Positions 38,882 to 45,744 of a DNA stretch of 64,000 nucleotides are shown here, piece after piece. This DNA comes from CALREJ01 sp964533375. Lineage in GTDB: Bacteria > Patescibacteriota > Gracilibacteria > Peribacterales > Peribacteraceae. Within the stretch, counting starts at the first letter, position 1. Every line of letters begins with the position of its first letter. The position numbers were made by a program, and so were the translations under genes. The stretch spans positions 372,001-436,000 of the forward strand of contig CAZHLW010000001.1 of NCBI GenBank assembly GCA_964533375.1, written 5' to 3'. The notes beneath the pieces were generated by a model, which saw nothing but the letters and a program-made list of their open reading frames with translations, ran no database searches and was not told the DNA's origin.

Positions 38882-40188
38882 ACGCGCAGTGTACCAAGCA
38901 ATGTCTTCACAATCTCGCGCTCGTTCCACGGAATTTGTCCGCTCTTCACCCACATGGTGGTGTCCGATCCTTTGCCGCACAGAATCACAATGTCCTCTTT
39001 TTTGGCTTCCTTCAGCAGAAATTCAATCGCTTCTTTCCTGTCAAAAATGCGATGTGCTTTCGTTTTCGACTGATCGATTCCCGCCCAGACCTCATCAATA
39101 ATTTTCTCCGGATCTTCCGTGTACGGATCTTCGTTTGTGACCACAAGCACATCAGCATATCCACTCGCAATCTTGCCGATCACCGGACGCTTTTCCTTCA
39201 TGCGGTCGCCGCAGCTTCCCATCAATACCAACAGACGGTGCCCCGGTTTTAGCATGGCTTTGAGTGTCGAGAGCGTTGCCTCATAAGACTGTGGCGTGAC
39301 GGTAAAGTCGATGAAGACAGAGAAGTCCTGACCTTCGTCTATCAGTTCCATGCGGCCCGGAACACCTTTGAAGGATTGCAGAGCGTTTGTTGCTTGTGAG
39401 AGATCAACGCCCGCAGCCAGCGCACAGCCCATCGCGCAGAGCGCATTTTTCAGGTTGAACATGCCGGTCACACTAAGCGTGAGAGCGCTTTCGTGGTGTG
39501 ATGTTCCGTGCGCAAGGCAGGCGGTAGCAGACGGCTTGATTGCTTGCTCGATATTTTTGAGCCACAGGTTCAGTGCGTTTGCATCGCTGGTTGGTTTTTC
39601 CGTGTTGTAAATGATGGTCTGCTTAGTGGGAATCTGGGAGAAAACAGGGAACGTACGATCGCTTTCGTGGATCACCTTTGTGCCTTTCCCCTTGAGCATC
39701 GAAAAGAGCAACGACTTCGCACGGATGTAGTCATCCATCGATCCGTGATAATCCAGATGCTCTTCGCTGATGTTCGTAATTCCTGCAATCAACGGATACG
39801 TATACAGTGTGCGGCCCTGAATGAGGCCGTGTGAAGAGTATTCCAGGACGGCATGCGAGCACTCTTCTTTGACAAGGCGCCGCAGAAATTTCTGGATGAT
39901 GAAAGGGGAGGGCGATGTCTTCTGTGTGGCGTTCCAGGTGATGTCATTGCCAATCTGAAAGAAAGCAGTCGACAGCGCTCCTGCCTTGATGCTGTTTGCA
40001 TTCAGAATATGCGCAACCATCCCGACTGTTGTGGTCTTGCCGTCCGTTCCGGTTATGCCAATCACCGTGAGTTTCTTTGCGGGAAATCCGTAGCGCACAG
40101 CTGCGGCCAGAGCCTTGGATTTGTGCCAGAGCAGGCGGGCCGGGTGCTGCTCAGGAATCAGCTTTTTCAGACGATGCATCATACGCAT
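38878..40188 (-). CDS. murE: MurE-type UDP-MurNAc-dipeptide ligase
   Basis: 436 aa. Adds the third residue to UDP-MurNAc-L-Ala-D-Glu. ATP site VIGITGTDGKTTTVGMVA; carbamylated Lys region with ITNISEEHLDYHGSMDDYIRAKS; LKNALCAMGCALAAGVDLS; C-terminal GDRMKEKRPVIGKI. The N-terminal domain is short (about 35 residues). At the DNPR position that reads meso-diaminopimelate, the sequence is NEDPYTEDP, so the third residue may not be mDAP; I cannot say which it is. Its start overlaps the riboflavin-kinase gene by 38 nt. Confidence 0.85.
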   Translation of the reverse strand: MRMMHRLKKLIPEQHPARLLWHKSKALAAAVRYGFPAKKLTVIGITGTDGKTTTVGMVAHILNANSIKAGALSTAFFQIGNDITWNATQKTSPSPFIIQKFLRRLVKEECSHAVLEYSSHGLIQGRTLYTYPLIAGITNISEEHLDYHGSMDDYIRAKSLLFSMLKGKGTKVIHESDRTFPVFSQIPTKQTIIYNTEKPTSDANALNLWLKNIEQAIKPSATACLAHGTSHHESALTLSVTGMFNLKNALCAMGCALAAGVDLSQATNALQSFKGVPGRMELIDEGQDFSVFIDFTVTPQSYEATLSTLKAMLKPGHRLLVLMGSCGDRMKEKRPVIGKIASGYADVLVVTNEDPYTEDPEKIIDEVWAGIDQSKTKAHRIFDRKEAIEFLLKEAKKEDIVILCGKGSDTTMWVKSGQIPWNEREIVKTLLGTLRV

Positions 40189-40546
40189 CTAGGATACCAC
40201 GAGATTTCTCGATATCGTCAGCGATCTGTGCTATTAAAGCCGCTTCCGAAGGGAAATTGAGGACGGGGCGGATGTAGGCGATGGTGGTGACGGTTAGGCT
40301 GTAGGCTGTAGGCGGTAGGCTGTGGGAACTGAGAAGGTGTACTTCGCAGGAGTTTGTATCTTTGTGGACAGGACGGGGACCGTAATGCATCACTGCATCG
40401 TAGCTCCTGTCATCGACAATTGCTTTGCAGGCGTAAATGCCTTCTTCCAAATCACCCGGCACATCACCAAGATTGAGATTCAGTGTCGGCGTCCCCATGC
40501 CTTTTCCGCGCCCGGAGCCTTTGATAATGCGTGCACTGAATTCCAC
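40151..40546 (-). CDS. Stand-alone riboflavin kinase
   Basis: About 131 aa matching the C-terminal (kinase) domain of RibF: GSGRGKGMGTPTLNL, EEGIYACKAIVDDRSYDAVMHYGPRP and SCEVHLLS. Phosphorylates riboflavin to FMN. The FAD-synthetase domain is absent. The GTG at 40546 is chosen over 40573, since a TATAGT box lies 6 nt before it. The middle stretch SHSLPPTAYSLT is encoded by a phrase repeat (40291-40326), replacing the usual link before the final strand, so the domain may be altered. Confidence 0.75.
   Translation of the reverse strand: MEFSARIIKGSGRGKGMGTPTLNLNLGDVPGDLEEGIYACKAIVDDRSYDAVMHYGPRPVHKDTNSCEVHLLSSHSLPPTAYSLTVTTIAYIRPVLNFPSEAALIAQIADDIEKSRGILDAYDASSEKADS
40291..40326. repeat. In-frame phrase repeat inside the riboflavin kinase gene
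   Basis: ggttaggctgtaggctgtag and ggcggtaggc units, coding SHSLPPTAYSLT. The same phrase forms the inverted repeat at 22836. Confidence 0.75.
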
Positions 40547-40552
40547 GCAAAA

Positions 40553-40558
40553 ACTATA
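40553..40558 (-). promoter_or_regulatory. -10 box with leaderless GTG
   Basis: TATAGT on the minus strand, 6 nt before GTG 40546. Confidence 0.55.
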
Positions 40559-40562
40559 GCAC

Positions 40563-40598
40563 ATACCCCTCATCCTTAACCTTCTCCTTGACCTTACT
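40563..40598. repeat. Phrase repeat (ccttaacctt units)
   Basis: cccctcatccttaaccttctccttgacctt, related to the ftsZ-dut element at 45156. It covers the stop of the GT5-like gene. Confidence 0.5.
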
Positions 40599-41205
40599 TA
40601 GCAGCCCTCTCCATACAAGCCTTCTGAATCGTCTTCCAGTCATACGGGAACCGGAAGGTTTCGAGTGCGCGGACAATGGAGCCGTAGGCGTGCCAGACTG
40701 TTTCTTTGTCGTACAGGAATCCTTCGCCGCTCTCTTGGTTGGGGTCGTAGGCCTTGATGCTCTTTGTGAGCGGGCAGAGCGGAATGGTGCCGTAGCAGAG
40801 GGCGGCTTCCAGTTCCGGAGTGTTTGTGGCATCGCTGAGGAAAAGCGCCATGTCGGCGGCGGCAAACATCTTGCGGATGTTCTTTTCGTCGTTCGGGACA
40901 ATCGCGATACGGTGGCTGTGTTCCTTTGCAAGTTCTGTCAGGTATGCACCGAATTCGCTTGAGCCTTTTCCGAGAATCACCATTTCAACCGGCAGAGTCA
41001 AAAGGCCGGGAATAAGTTCCTTGAGTAAATTTCCGCCGAGCTTCTCACTGACACCCATCGGCAAACAGACCATCGCGCGCTTGGGTTCCGGGGTCCATCC
41101 CAGCTCTTCCTGCAATGCAGTCTTGTTCTGCACCTTCAGTTCCAAATGATCCGCTGCGTATTTCTTTGCAATGGCAGTGTCGGTGGCAGGGGAGAGGGAG
41201 CTCAT
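40594..41205 (-). CDS. GT5 starch/glycogen synthase-like C-terminal domain only
   Basis: About 203 aa matching just the C-terminal nucleotide-binding half of GT5 enzymes: NKTALQEELGW, VCLPMGVSEKLGGNLLKELIPGLL, VEMVILGKGSSEFGAYL, DEKNIRKMFAAADMALFLS and LEAALCYGTIPLCP. The N-terminal ADP-glucose half is missing, and the EPxGL motif is reduced to NTPELEA. It may be a degenerate or repurposed protein rather than an active synthase. ATG 41205 is chosen by homology; a TATACT box lies 34 nt upstream. Confidence 0.7.
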   Translation of the reverse strand: MSSLSPATDTAIAKKYAADHLELKVQNKTALQEELGWTPEPKRAMVCLPMGVSEKLGGNLLKELIPGLLTLPVEMVILGKGSSEFGAYLTELAKEHSHRIAIVPNDEKNIRKMFAAADMALFLSDATNTPELEAALCYGTIPLCPLTKSIKAYDPNQESGEGFLYDKETVWHAYGSIVRALETFRFPYDWKTIQKACMERAAK

Positions 41206-41350
41206 TGTGGAGGGTTTGTGTAGATGAATGTTTCCCCTCAGTATAGCGTAAAAGTCGCTTTTCCGGAAGTCTCCTGCTCTTGTTAAAAGCAGAAAATAGT
41301 ACATTTTTATAGATGTTTTCCGGGACGTTCTACAGGTAGGATATGGGCCT

Positions 41351-42316
41351 ATAGAACATTTAGTTATCATCGACGGCCACCACCTGATGTACAGGGCGTA
41401 TTGGGCTATTCCACGTACCCTCTCGACGCCGCAGGGTGAACAGGTAAATACCGTTTTTGGCATGGCATCCATGCTGCTGCATATTCTGAAGCAGGAACAG
41501 CCGACCCATCTCCTGGTCTGTTTTGATGAGGGCGAAGAGACGTTCCGGCATGAGGAAAATGAGACGTATAAGGATGGCCGTGCAGAAACCCCGGACGATT
41601 TCTATGTTCAGATTCCACGGGTAATGCAGCTGATGCAGGCGATGGGATTCCGGCATATCAGCAACAAAAAGTACGAGGCTGATGACCTGATTGGCACCTA
41701 TGCCAAAGAAGGGGAAAAACGCGGCATGAAAGTCACAATTGTGACCGGCGACCGCGACGCGTTCCAGCTGGCAACCGAGACCATTAAGATTGCCATTCCT
41801 CACAGCGGTTACCTGCAGGCGGAGTATCTGGGACCGAAGGAAATTGAGGCAAAGTACGGCATCCGCCCGGACCAGGTTCCTGCCTACAAAGGGCTCGTGG
41901 GAGATGCGTCGGATAACCTGCCTGGCGTGAAGGGAATCGGACCTAAAACGGCTGCAGATTTACTCCAAACATATCAGACACTCGAAGCAATTTATGAGAA
42001 CCTGGGCGAGATTCGTCCTGCCGTGCGCGCCAAGCTTGAGGCCGACAAAGAGCAGGCGTTTTTCTGCCAGCGCATGGCCGTTTTGGTGTGCGATATTCCG
42101 CTCGCTGTCTCTTTTGATGACATCAAACTGGAAGGCCTCTCTGCAGATGCACTCCTGGCCTTCTTCAAAGAAGTAAATTTCACCATGCTGAGTCGCAGAA
42201 CCAAAGAATTTTTGCAGACGCCATTCGGACAAAAAGCGTATTTTTCCATCGGTGATATTTTTGGGGACGATCCAAAAGACACACCCAAGGCAGAGGATCA
42301 GCTGGCGCTTTTCTGA
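41351..42316 (+). CDS. 5'-3' exonuclease (FEN/PolA N-terminal-like), unusual start
   Basis: A stand-alone homologue of the PolA 5'-nuclease domain that removes primers and flaps. Motifs: LVIIDGHHLMYRAYWAIP, CFDEGEETFRHE, KYEADDLIGTYA, TIVTGDRDAFQL and the H3TH region GLVGDASDNLPGVKGIGPKTA. The first ATG (41387) lies after the metal-binding Asp of IIDGHH. The coding pattern clearly extends upstream to at least 41360, yet no ATG, GTG or TTG is in frame back to a TAG at 41297. A rare start (ATA 41351, or ATC) is possible, so the stated start is tentative. No polymerase domain follows. Confidence 0.8.
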   Translation: MEHLVIIDGHHLMYRAYWAIPRTLSTPQGEQVNTVFGMASMLLHILKQEQPTHLLVCFDEGEETFRHEENETYKDGRAETPDDFYVQIPRVMQLMQAMGFRHISNKKYEADDLIGTYAKEGEKRGMKVTIVTGDRDAFQLATETIKIAIPHSGYLQAEYLGPKEIEAKYGIRPDQVPAYKGLVGDASDNLPGVKGIGPKTAADLLQTYQTLEAIYENLGEIRPAVRAKLEADKEQAFFCQRMAVLVCDIPLAVSFDDIKLEGLSADALLAFFKEVNFTMLSRRTKEFLQTPFGQKAYFSIGDIFGDDPKDTPKAEDQLALF

Positions 42317-42606
42317 AGAGTTTTTTTCTCCTGAAAATCTGTCCGATACACAGATTGTTATCTTTTCTTATGTTCCATAAATATGTTCAGATAATTTTCA
42401 TACCCTTTTTAATTGAATACATTTGTGTGTTCATCCCTCACCATCAACAAAAAAACAGGATCATTTTTGTGTTCTTCAATCACAATTTTGTATACGAAAC
42501 GTAGTCGTTCGCTCTTGCGCTTATCTATACGTGATCCGTACACTTGCAACCATTGATTTCGGGGAGATTCTTCAGGTGTTTGTCTTCCTTTTTTACCCTC
42601 ATTCTT
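42317..42606 (+). promoter_or_regulatory. AT-rich region upstream of ftsA
   Basis: 290 nt with no gene. It starts with a weak hairpin (aatctgt...acagatt) followed by T-rich sequence, perhaps a terminator for the exonuclease. It then has an AT-rich stretch. A promoter candidate is TTGCGC (42515-42520), an 18-nt spacer and TACACT (42539-42544), giving a leader of about 55 nt before ftsA. Confidence 0.4.
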
Positions 42607-43839
42607 ATGCCCAAGGAACGCGTGCTTGCCAGTCTCGATATTGGTAGTTCAAAAATCCGTACCGTCGTCGCCATCACGGATGGCAATCAGGACCAGAGTG
42701 TCCCCAATGTCATTGGTGTTGGTGTCTCGCCGTCACTGGGTATCCGCAAGGGCCAGGTAATTGACGTCGAGGAACTTATCCACAACATCATCTCCTCCCT
42801 GGAAGATGCAGAGCGTATGGCTGGTGTGCCGGTCAACCATGTGTTTGTGGGAATGAGCGGATCACACATTGAATCCTTCGACAGCCGCGGGGTGATTGCT
42901 ATCTCGGGTTCTGAAATCACGATGGACGATGTCGCCCGTGTGCTGGAAGCCGCTCAGGCAGTCAGCATTCCGCCAAATCGCCGCATTCTGCACATCGAGC
43001 CGAAGGCATACGCCGTCGACGAACAGCGTGGTATCAAGAACCCTGTCGGCATGACGGGTATCCGCCTGGAAGTGGAGGCGCACATCATCACGGGTCATGT
43101 CCAGCATGTGAAGAACCTCGAAAAGTGTATTTCCCAGGCAGGTGTCGATATCGATGCTCTTGTGCCCTCGACCATCGCCGCTGCCGAGGCAACACTCAGC
43201 AAGCGTCAGAAGGAACTCGGCGTTGTGGTCATCGATGTCGGTGCAGGCTGCACCAGCGTTGCGGTGTTTGAAGAGGGAACCATTCTGCATTCCATCGGTC
43301 TGCCGGTTGCCGGCGAAATGGTGACAAACGATATTGCCATTGGTCTTCGCACTTCTGTCGATACCGCAGAGCGCATCAAAGTGGAATTCGGATCCGTGCT
43401 CCCGCAGGAAATCAATGAGCGCGACACGATCGATCTGTCGTCCATCTCCCGTATTGATACGCAGACTGTCAGCAAGCGTTACATGGCCGAGATCATGCAG
43501 GCACGCTACTACGAAATTTTCTCTCTGGTGAAAGCAGAACTCGCCAGGCTTGGACGCAGCGGCATGCTGCCTGCGGGTGCGGTCCTCACCGGTGCAGCCG
43601 TGAAGGCTCCCGGCGTCCTTGATCTTGCCCGCGATGTCCTAGGGCTACCTGTGCAGATGGGCTTCCCGGTCGATGTCGGCGGTGTCATTGAAAAAGTCGA
43701 CGATCCTGCCTACGCAACTGCACTCGGAACACTCATTTGGGGTCTGCGTGAAGGCGACAGCATGTCGTCTGTCGGCAACTTCCAGATGAAGCGCGTTGCT
43801 GCGCAGGTCGGCTCTTGGTTCAAGAGCCTTCTCCCGTAA
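42607..43839 (+). CDS. ftsA: Cell-division protein FtsA
   Basis: About 410 aa, an actin-like ATPase that ties FtsZ to the membrane. ATP-site motifs: VLASLDIGSSKIRTVVA, VVVIDVGAGCTSVAVF and AVLTGAAVKAPGVLDLA. The 1C domain lies between about 85 and 165. The end, VAAQVGSWFKSLLP, is an amphipathic helix for membrane binding. ATG 42607 is chosen because MPKERVLASLDIG begins the conserved region. It lies 54 nt before ftsZ, the classic pair, without ftsQ. Confidence 0.95.
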   Translation: MPKERVLASLDIGSSKIRTVVAITDGNQDQSVPNVIGVGVSPSLGIRKGQVIDVEELIHNIISSLEDAERMAGVPVNHVFVGMSGSHIESFDSRGVIAISGSEITMDDVARVLEAAQAVSIPPNRRILHIEPKAYAVDEQRGIKNPVGMTGIRLEVEAHIITGHVQHVKNLEKCISQAGVDIDALVPSTIAAAEATLSKRQKELGVVVIDVGAGCTSVAVFEEGTILHSIGLPVAGEMVTNDIAIGLRTSVDTAERIKVEFGSVLPQEINERDTIDLSSISRIDTQTVSKRYMAEIMQARYYEIFSLVKAELARLGRSGMLPAGAVLTGAAVKAPGVLDLARDVLGLPVQMGFPVDVGGVIEKVDDPAYATALGTLIWGLREGDSMSSVGNFQMKRVAAQVGSWFKSLLP

Positions 43840-43893
43840 AATTCCTCTGCCCTCTTTTTTCCTTTTCTCCCATCTTCTTTTCCCCACCTACTC

Positions 43894-45147
43894 ATGTCAG
43901 ATACATTCCGCTCCCTCTTCTCCGGTCAAAAAGGAGGCCAGGCATCCGGCCGCTCAGGTCAGGATCCCACCACTGATGACACAACAACGGGTACCTCCCG
44001 CGAGGTCCGCCCCGATGCATTTCCCGGCGCACTCATCCGTGTGCTTGGAGCAGGAGGAGCAGGCTCAAACGCGGTTGCGCGCATGGTGGTGGGTAAAGTT
44101 CAGGGTGTCGAGTTTATCGCTGTAAATACAGATATTCAGGCCCTGTATCACAACCCGGCCGGAAAGAAGATCACGATTGGACGCGGTACAACCCGCGGAC
44201 TCGGAGCCGGTGCCAACCCGGAGATCGGCAAGAACGCCGCTCAGGAAAGTCTGGAGGAAATCAAAGCAGCACTCGAAGGAACAGACATGCTCTTTATTAC
44301 TGCCGGTATGGGTGGTGGAACAGGAACAGGATCTGTCGGAGTGATTGCAGAACTTGCACGCAGCATGGGCATCCTGACTGTCGGTGTTGTTACCAAGCCG
44401 TTCAGCTTTGAGGGTCTTCGCCGCCGCAAGAATGCAGAAGACGCTCTCGAAGGACTGAAGGGAAAAGTCGATACGCTGATTGTGATCCCGAATGACAAAA
44501 TCCTCTCGATTATCGACAAAACCACCCCGCTCACCGAGGCATTCGAAGTGGTGGATGAAGTGCTGCAGCATGCCATCGAAGGCATTTCCAGCATGATCAC
44601 CCAGCATGGTCTTGTGAACGTTGACTTCGCCGACGTGAAAACCATCATGACCGACGCCGGAACCGCCCTCATGGGTATCGGGTACGGAACAGGGGACAGC
44701 CGCGCTGCAGAAGCTGCCCGCGCTGCTATCGACAGCCCGCTCCTGGAACTTTCCATCAACGGTGCACACGGTGTGCTCTTCAACATTACCGGTGGAAACG
44801 ATCTCAGCATGTTCGAAGTGGACGAGGCCGCACGCATCATTACAGAAACCGCCGCTCCGGAAGCTAACATCATCTTCGGTGCTGTGATCGACGAAAACTA
44901 CACGGGCCAGGTGAAGTGTACAGTGATCGCAACCGGCTTCGATGCTGTAGAAAACCAGTCCGCTGCCAGCTTCGCGACCCCCGCACAGCGCTACCTGACA
45001 AAGGCTGCAGGGGCACCTGCTCCCATGACTGATCGCGCTCCAACCTTCAAAGATGAGAAGCTCGACATGGTAAAGTCCAGCGCTCCACAGCTGAATGAAG
45101 AGGAGCTGGAAGTACCGGCATTCATGCGCAAACCGATCAGCAAATAA
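43894..45147 (+). CDS. ftsZ: Cell-division protein FtsZ
   Basis: 417 aa, tubulin-like GTPase forming the division ring. A disordered N-terminus of about 45 residues, then VLGAGGAGSNAVARM, the GTP-binding GMGGGTGTGSVGVIAELA, the T7 loop NVDFADVKTIM and the C-terminal peptide LEVPAFMRKP that binds FtsA. Length and motifs are normal. It is followed by an inverted phrase repeat that may end transcription. Confidence 0.97.
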   Translation: MSDTFRSLFSGQKGGQASGRSGQDPTTDDTTTGTSREVRPDAFPGALIRVLGAGGAGSNAVARMVVGKVQGVEFIAVNTDIQALYHNPAGKKITIGRGTTRGLGAGANPEIGKNAAQESLEEIKAALEGTDMLFITAGMGGGTGTGSVGVIAELARSMGILTVGVVTKPFSFEGLRRRKNAEDALEGLKGKVDTLIVIPNDKILSIIDKTTPLTEAFEVVDEVLQHAIEGISSMITQHGLVNVDFADVKTIMTDAGTALMGIGYGTGDSRAAEAARAAIDSPLLELSINGAHGVLFNITGGNDLSMFEVDEAARIITETAAPEANIIFGAVIDENYTGQVKCTVIATGFDAVENQSAASFATPAQRYLTKAAGAPAPMTDRAPTFKDEKLDMVKSSAPQLNEEELEVPAFMRKPISK

Positions 45148-45155
45148 TCGATTAT

Positions 45156-45278
45156 AAGGTCTGGGTTAAGGTTAGGGTTAAGGATTGTGTGTCCTTAGCC
45201 CTTTCTTTATGGGTGTATTTTTAAAGAAAGCCTAAAGAGTTTTTCGTTCCCTTAACCTTTCCCTTATCCTAGACCTTA
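45156..45278. repeat. Large inverted phrase repeat between ftsZ and dut
   Basis: The left arm (45156-45184, aaggtctgggttaaggttag...) and right arm (45249-45278, ...cccttatcctagaccttaa) form an inverted repeat of about 28 nt. An inner hairpin ctttcttta/taaagaaag sits in the centre. The right arm supplies the dut stop codon. Confidence 0.85.
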
Positions 45279-45706
45279 AGATCAGTCGATCCAAACCCGC
45301 CCCGTGTCTCCGCCCCATGTGAATCCACTTCGTCCCACTCCGCAGTCTCCACTTTTACAAACAGTCCCTGTGCAATACGTTCACCACGCTCAACTGTCAC
45401 AGGAGCATCGGTAATATTTTGAACCTGGACCATCAATTCATCTTTGTCACCGTGGTAATCCTGATCAATCACACCGAGTGAATGCGGGCAGATGAGTCCT
45501 TTTTTGCGTGGCAGGGACGAACGGGGGAGCAGGAGCAGCGCGTAGCCTGCAGGCACCTTCACAATCACGTTTCCCGGCACCAGGCCGATCTTTCCGGGTT
45601 CAATCACTGTTGTCTCGCGCGTGACCATATCGAAGCCCACAGCGCCTGCGGATTCGTATTTGGGGAGCGGCAGGGTTGTATCGATACGGGTAATGGAGAC
45701 GTGCAT
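45269..45706 (-). CDS. dut: dUTP diphosphatase
   Basis: 145 aa, trimeric dUTPase. Converts dUTP to dUMP. The five motifs are present: AGAVGFDMV (1), PRSSLPRKKGL (2), GVIDQDYHGDKDEL (3), RGERIAQGLFV (4) and the C-terminal RGGFGSTD (5). The stretch DLKV after motif 5 and the stop lie in the inverted repeat arm. Single gene, convergent with ftsZ. Confidence 0.96.
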   Translation of the reverse strand: MHVSITRIDTTLPLPKYESAGAVGFDMVTRETTVIEPGKIGLVPGNVIVKVPAGYALLLLPRSSLPRKKGLICPHSLGVIDQDYHGDKDELMVQVQNITDAPVTVERGERIAQGLFVKVETAEWDEVDSHGAETRGGFGSTDLKV

Positions 45707-45744
45707 GTGTGCAGTCTAGCGTATGACGCACTTGTCGTCCCGGA

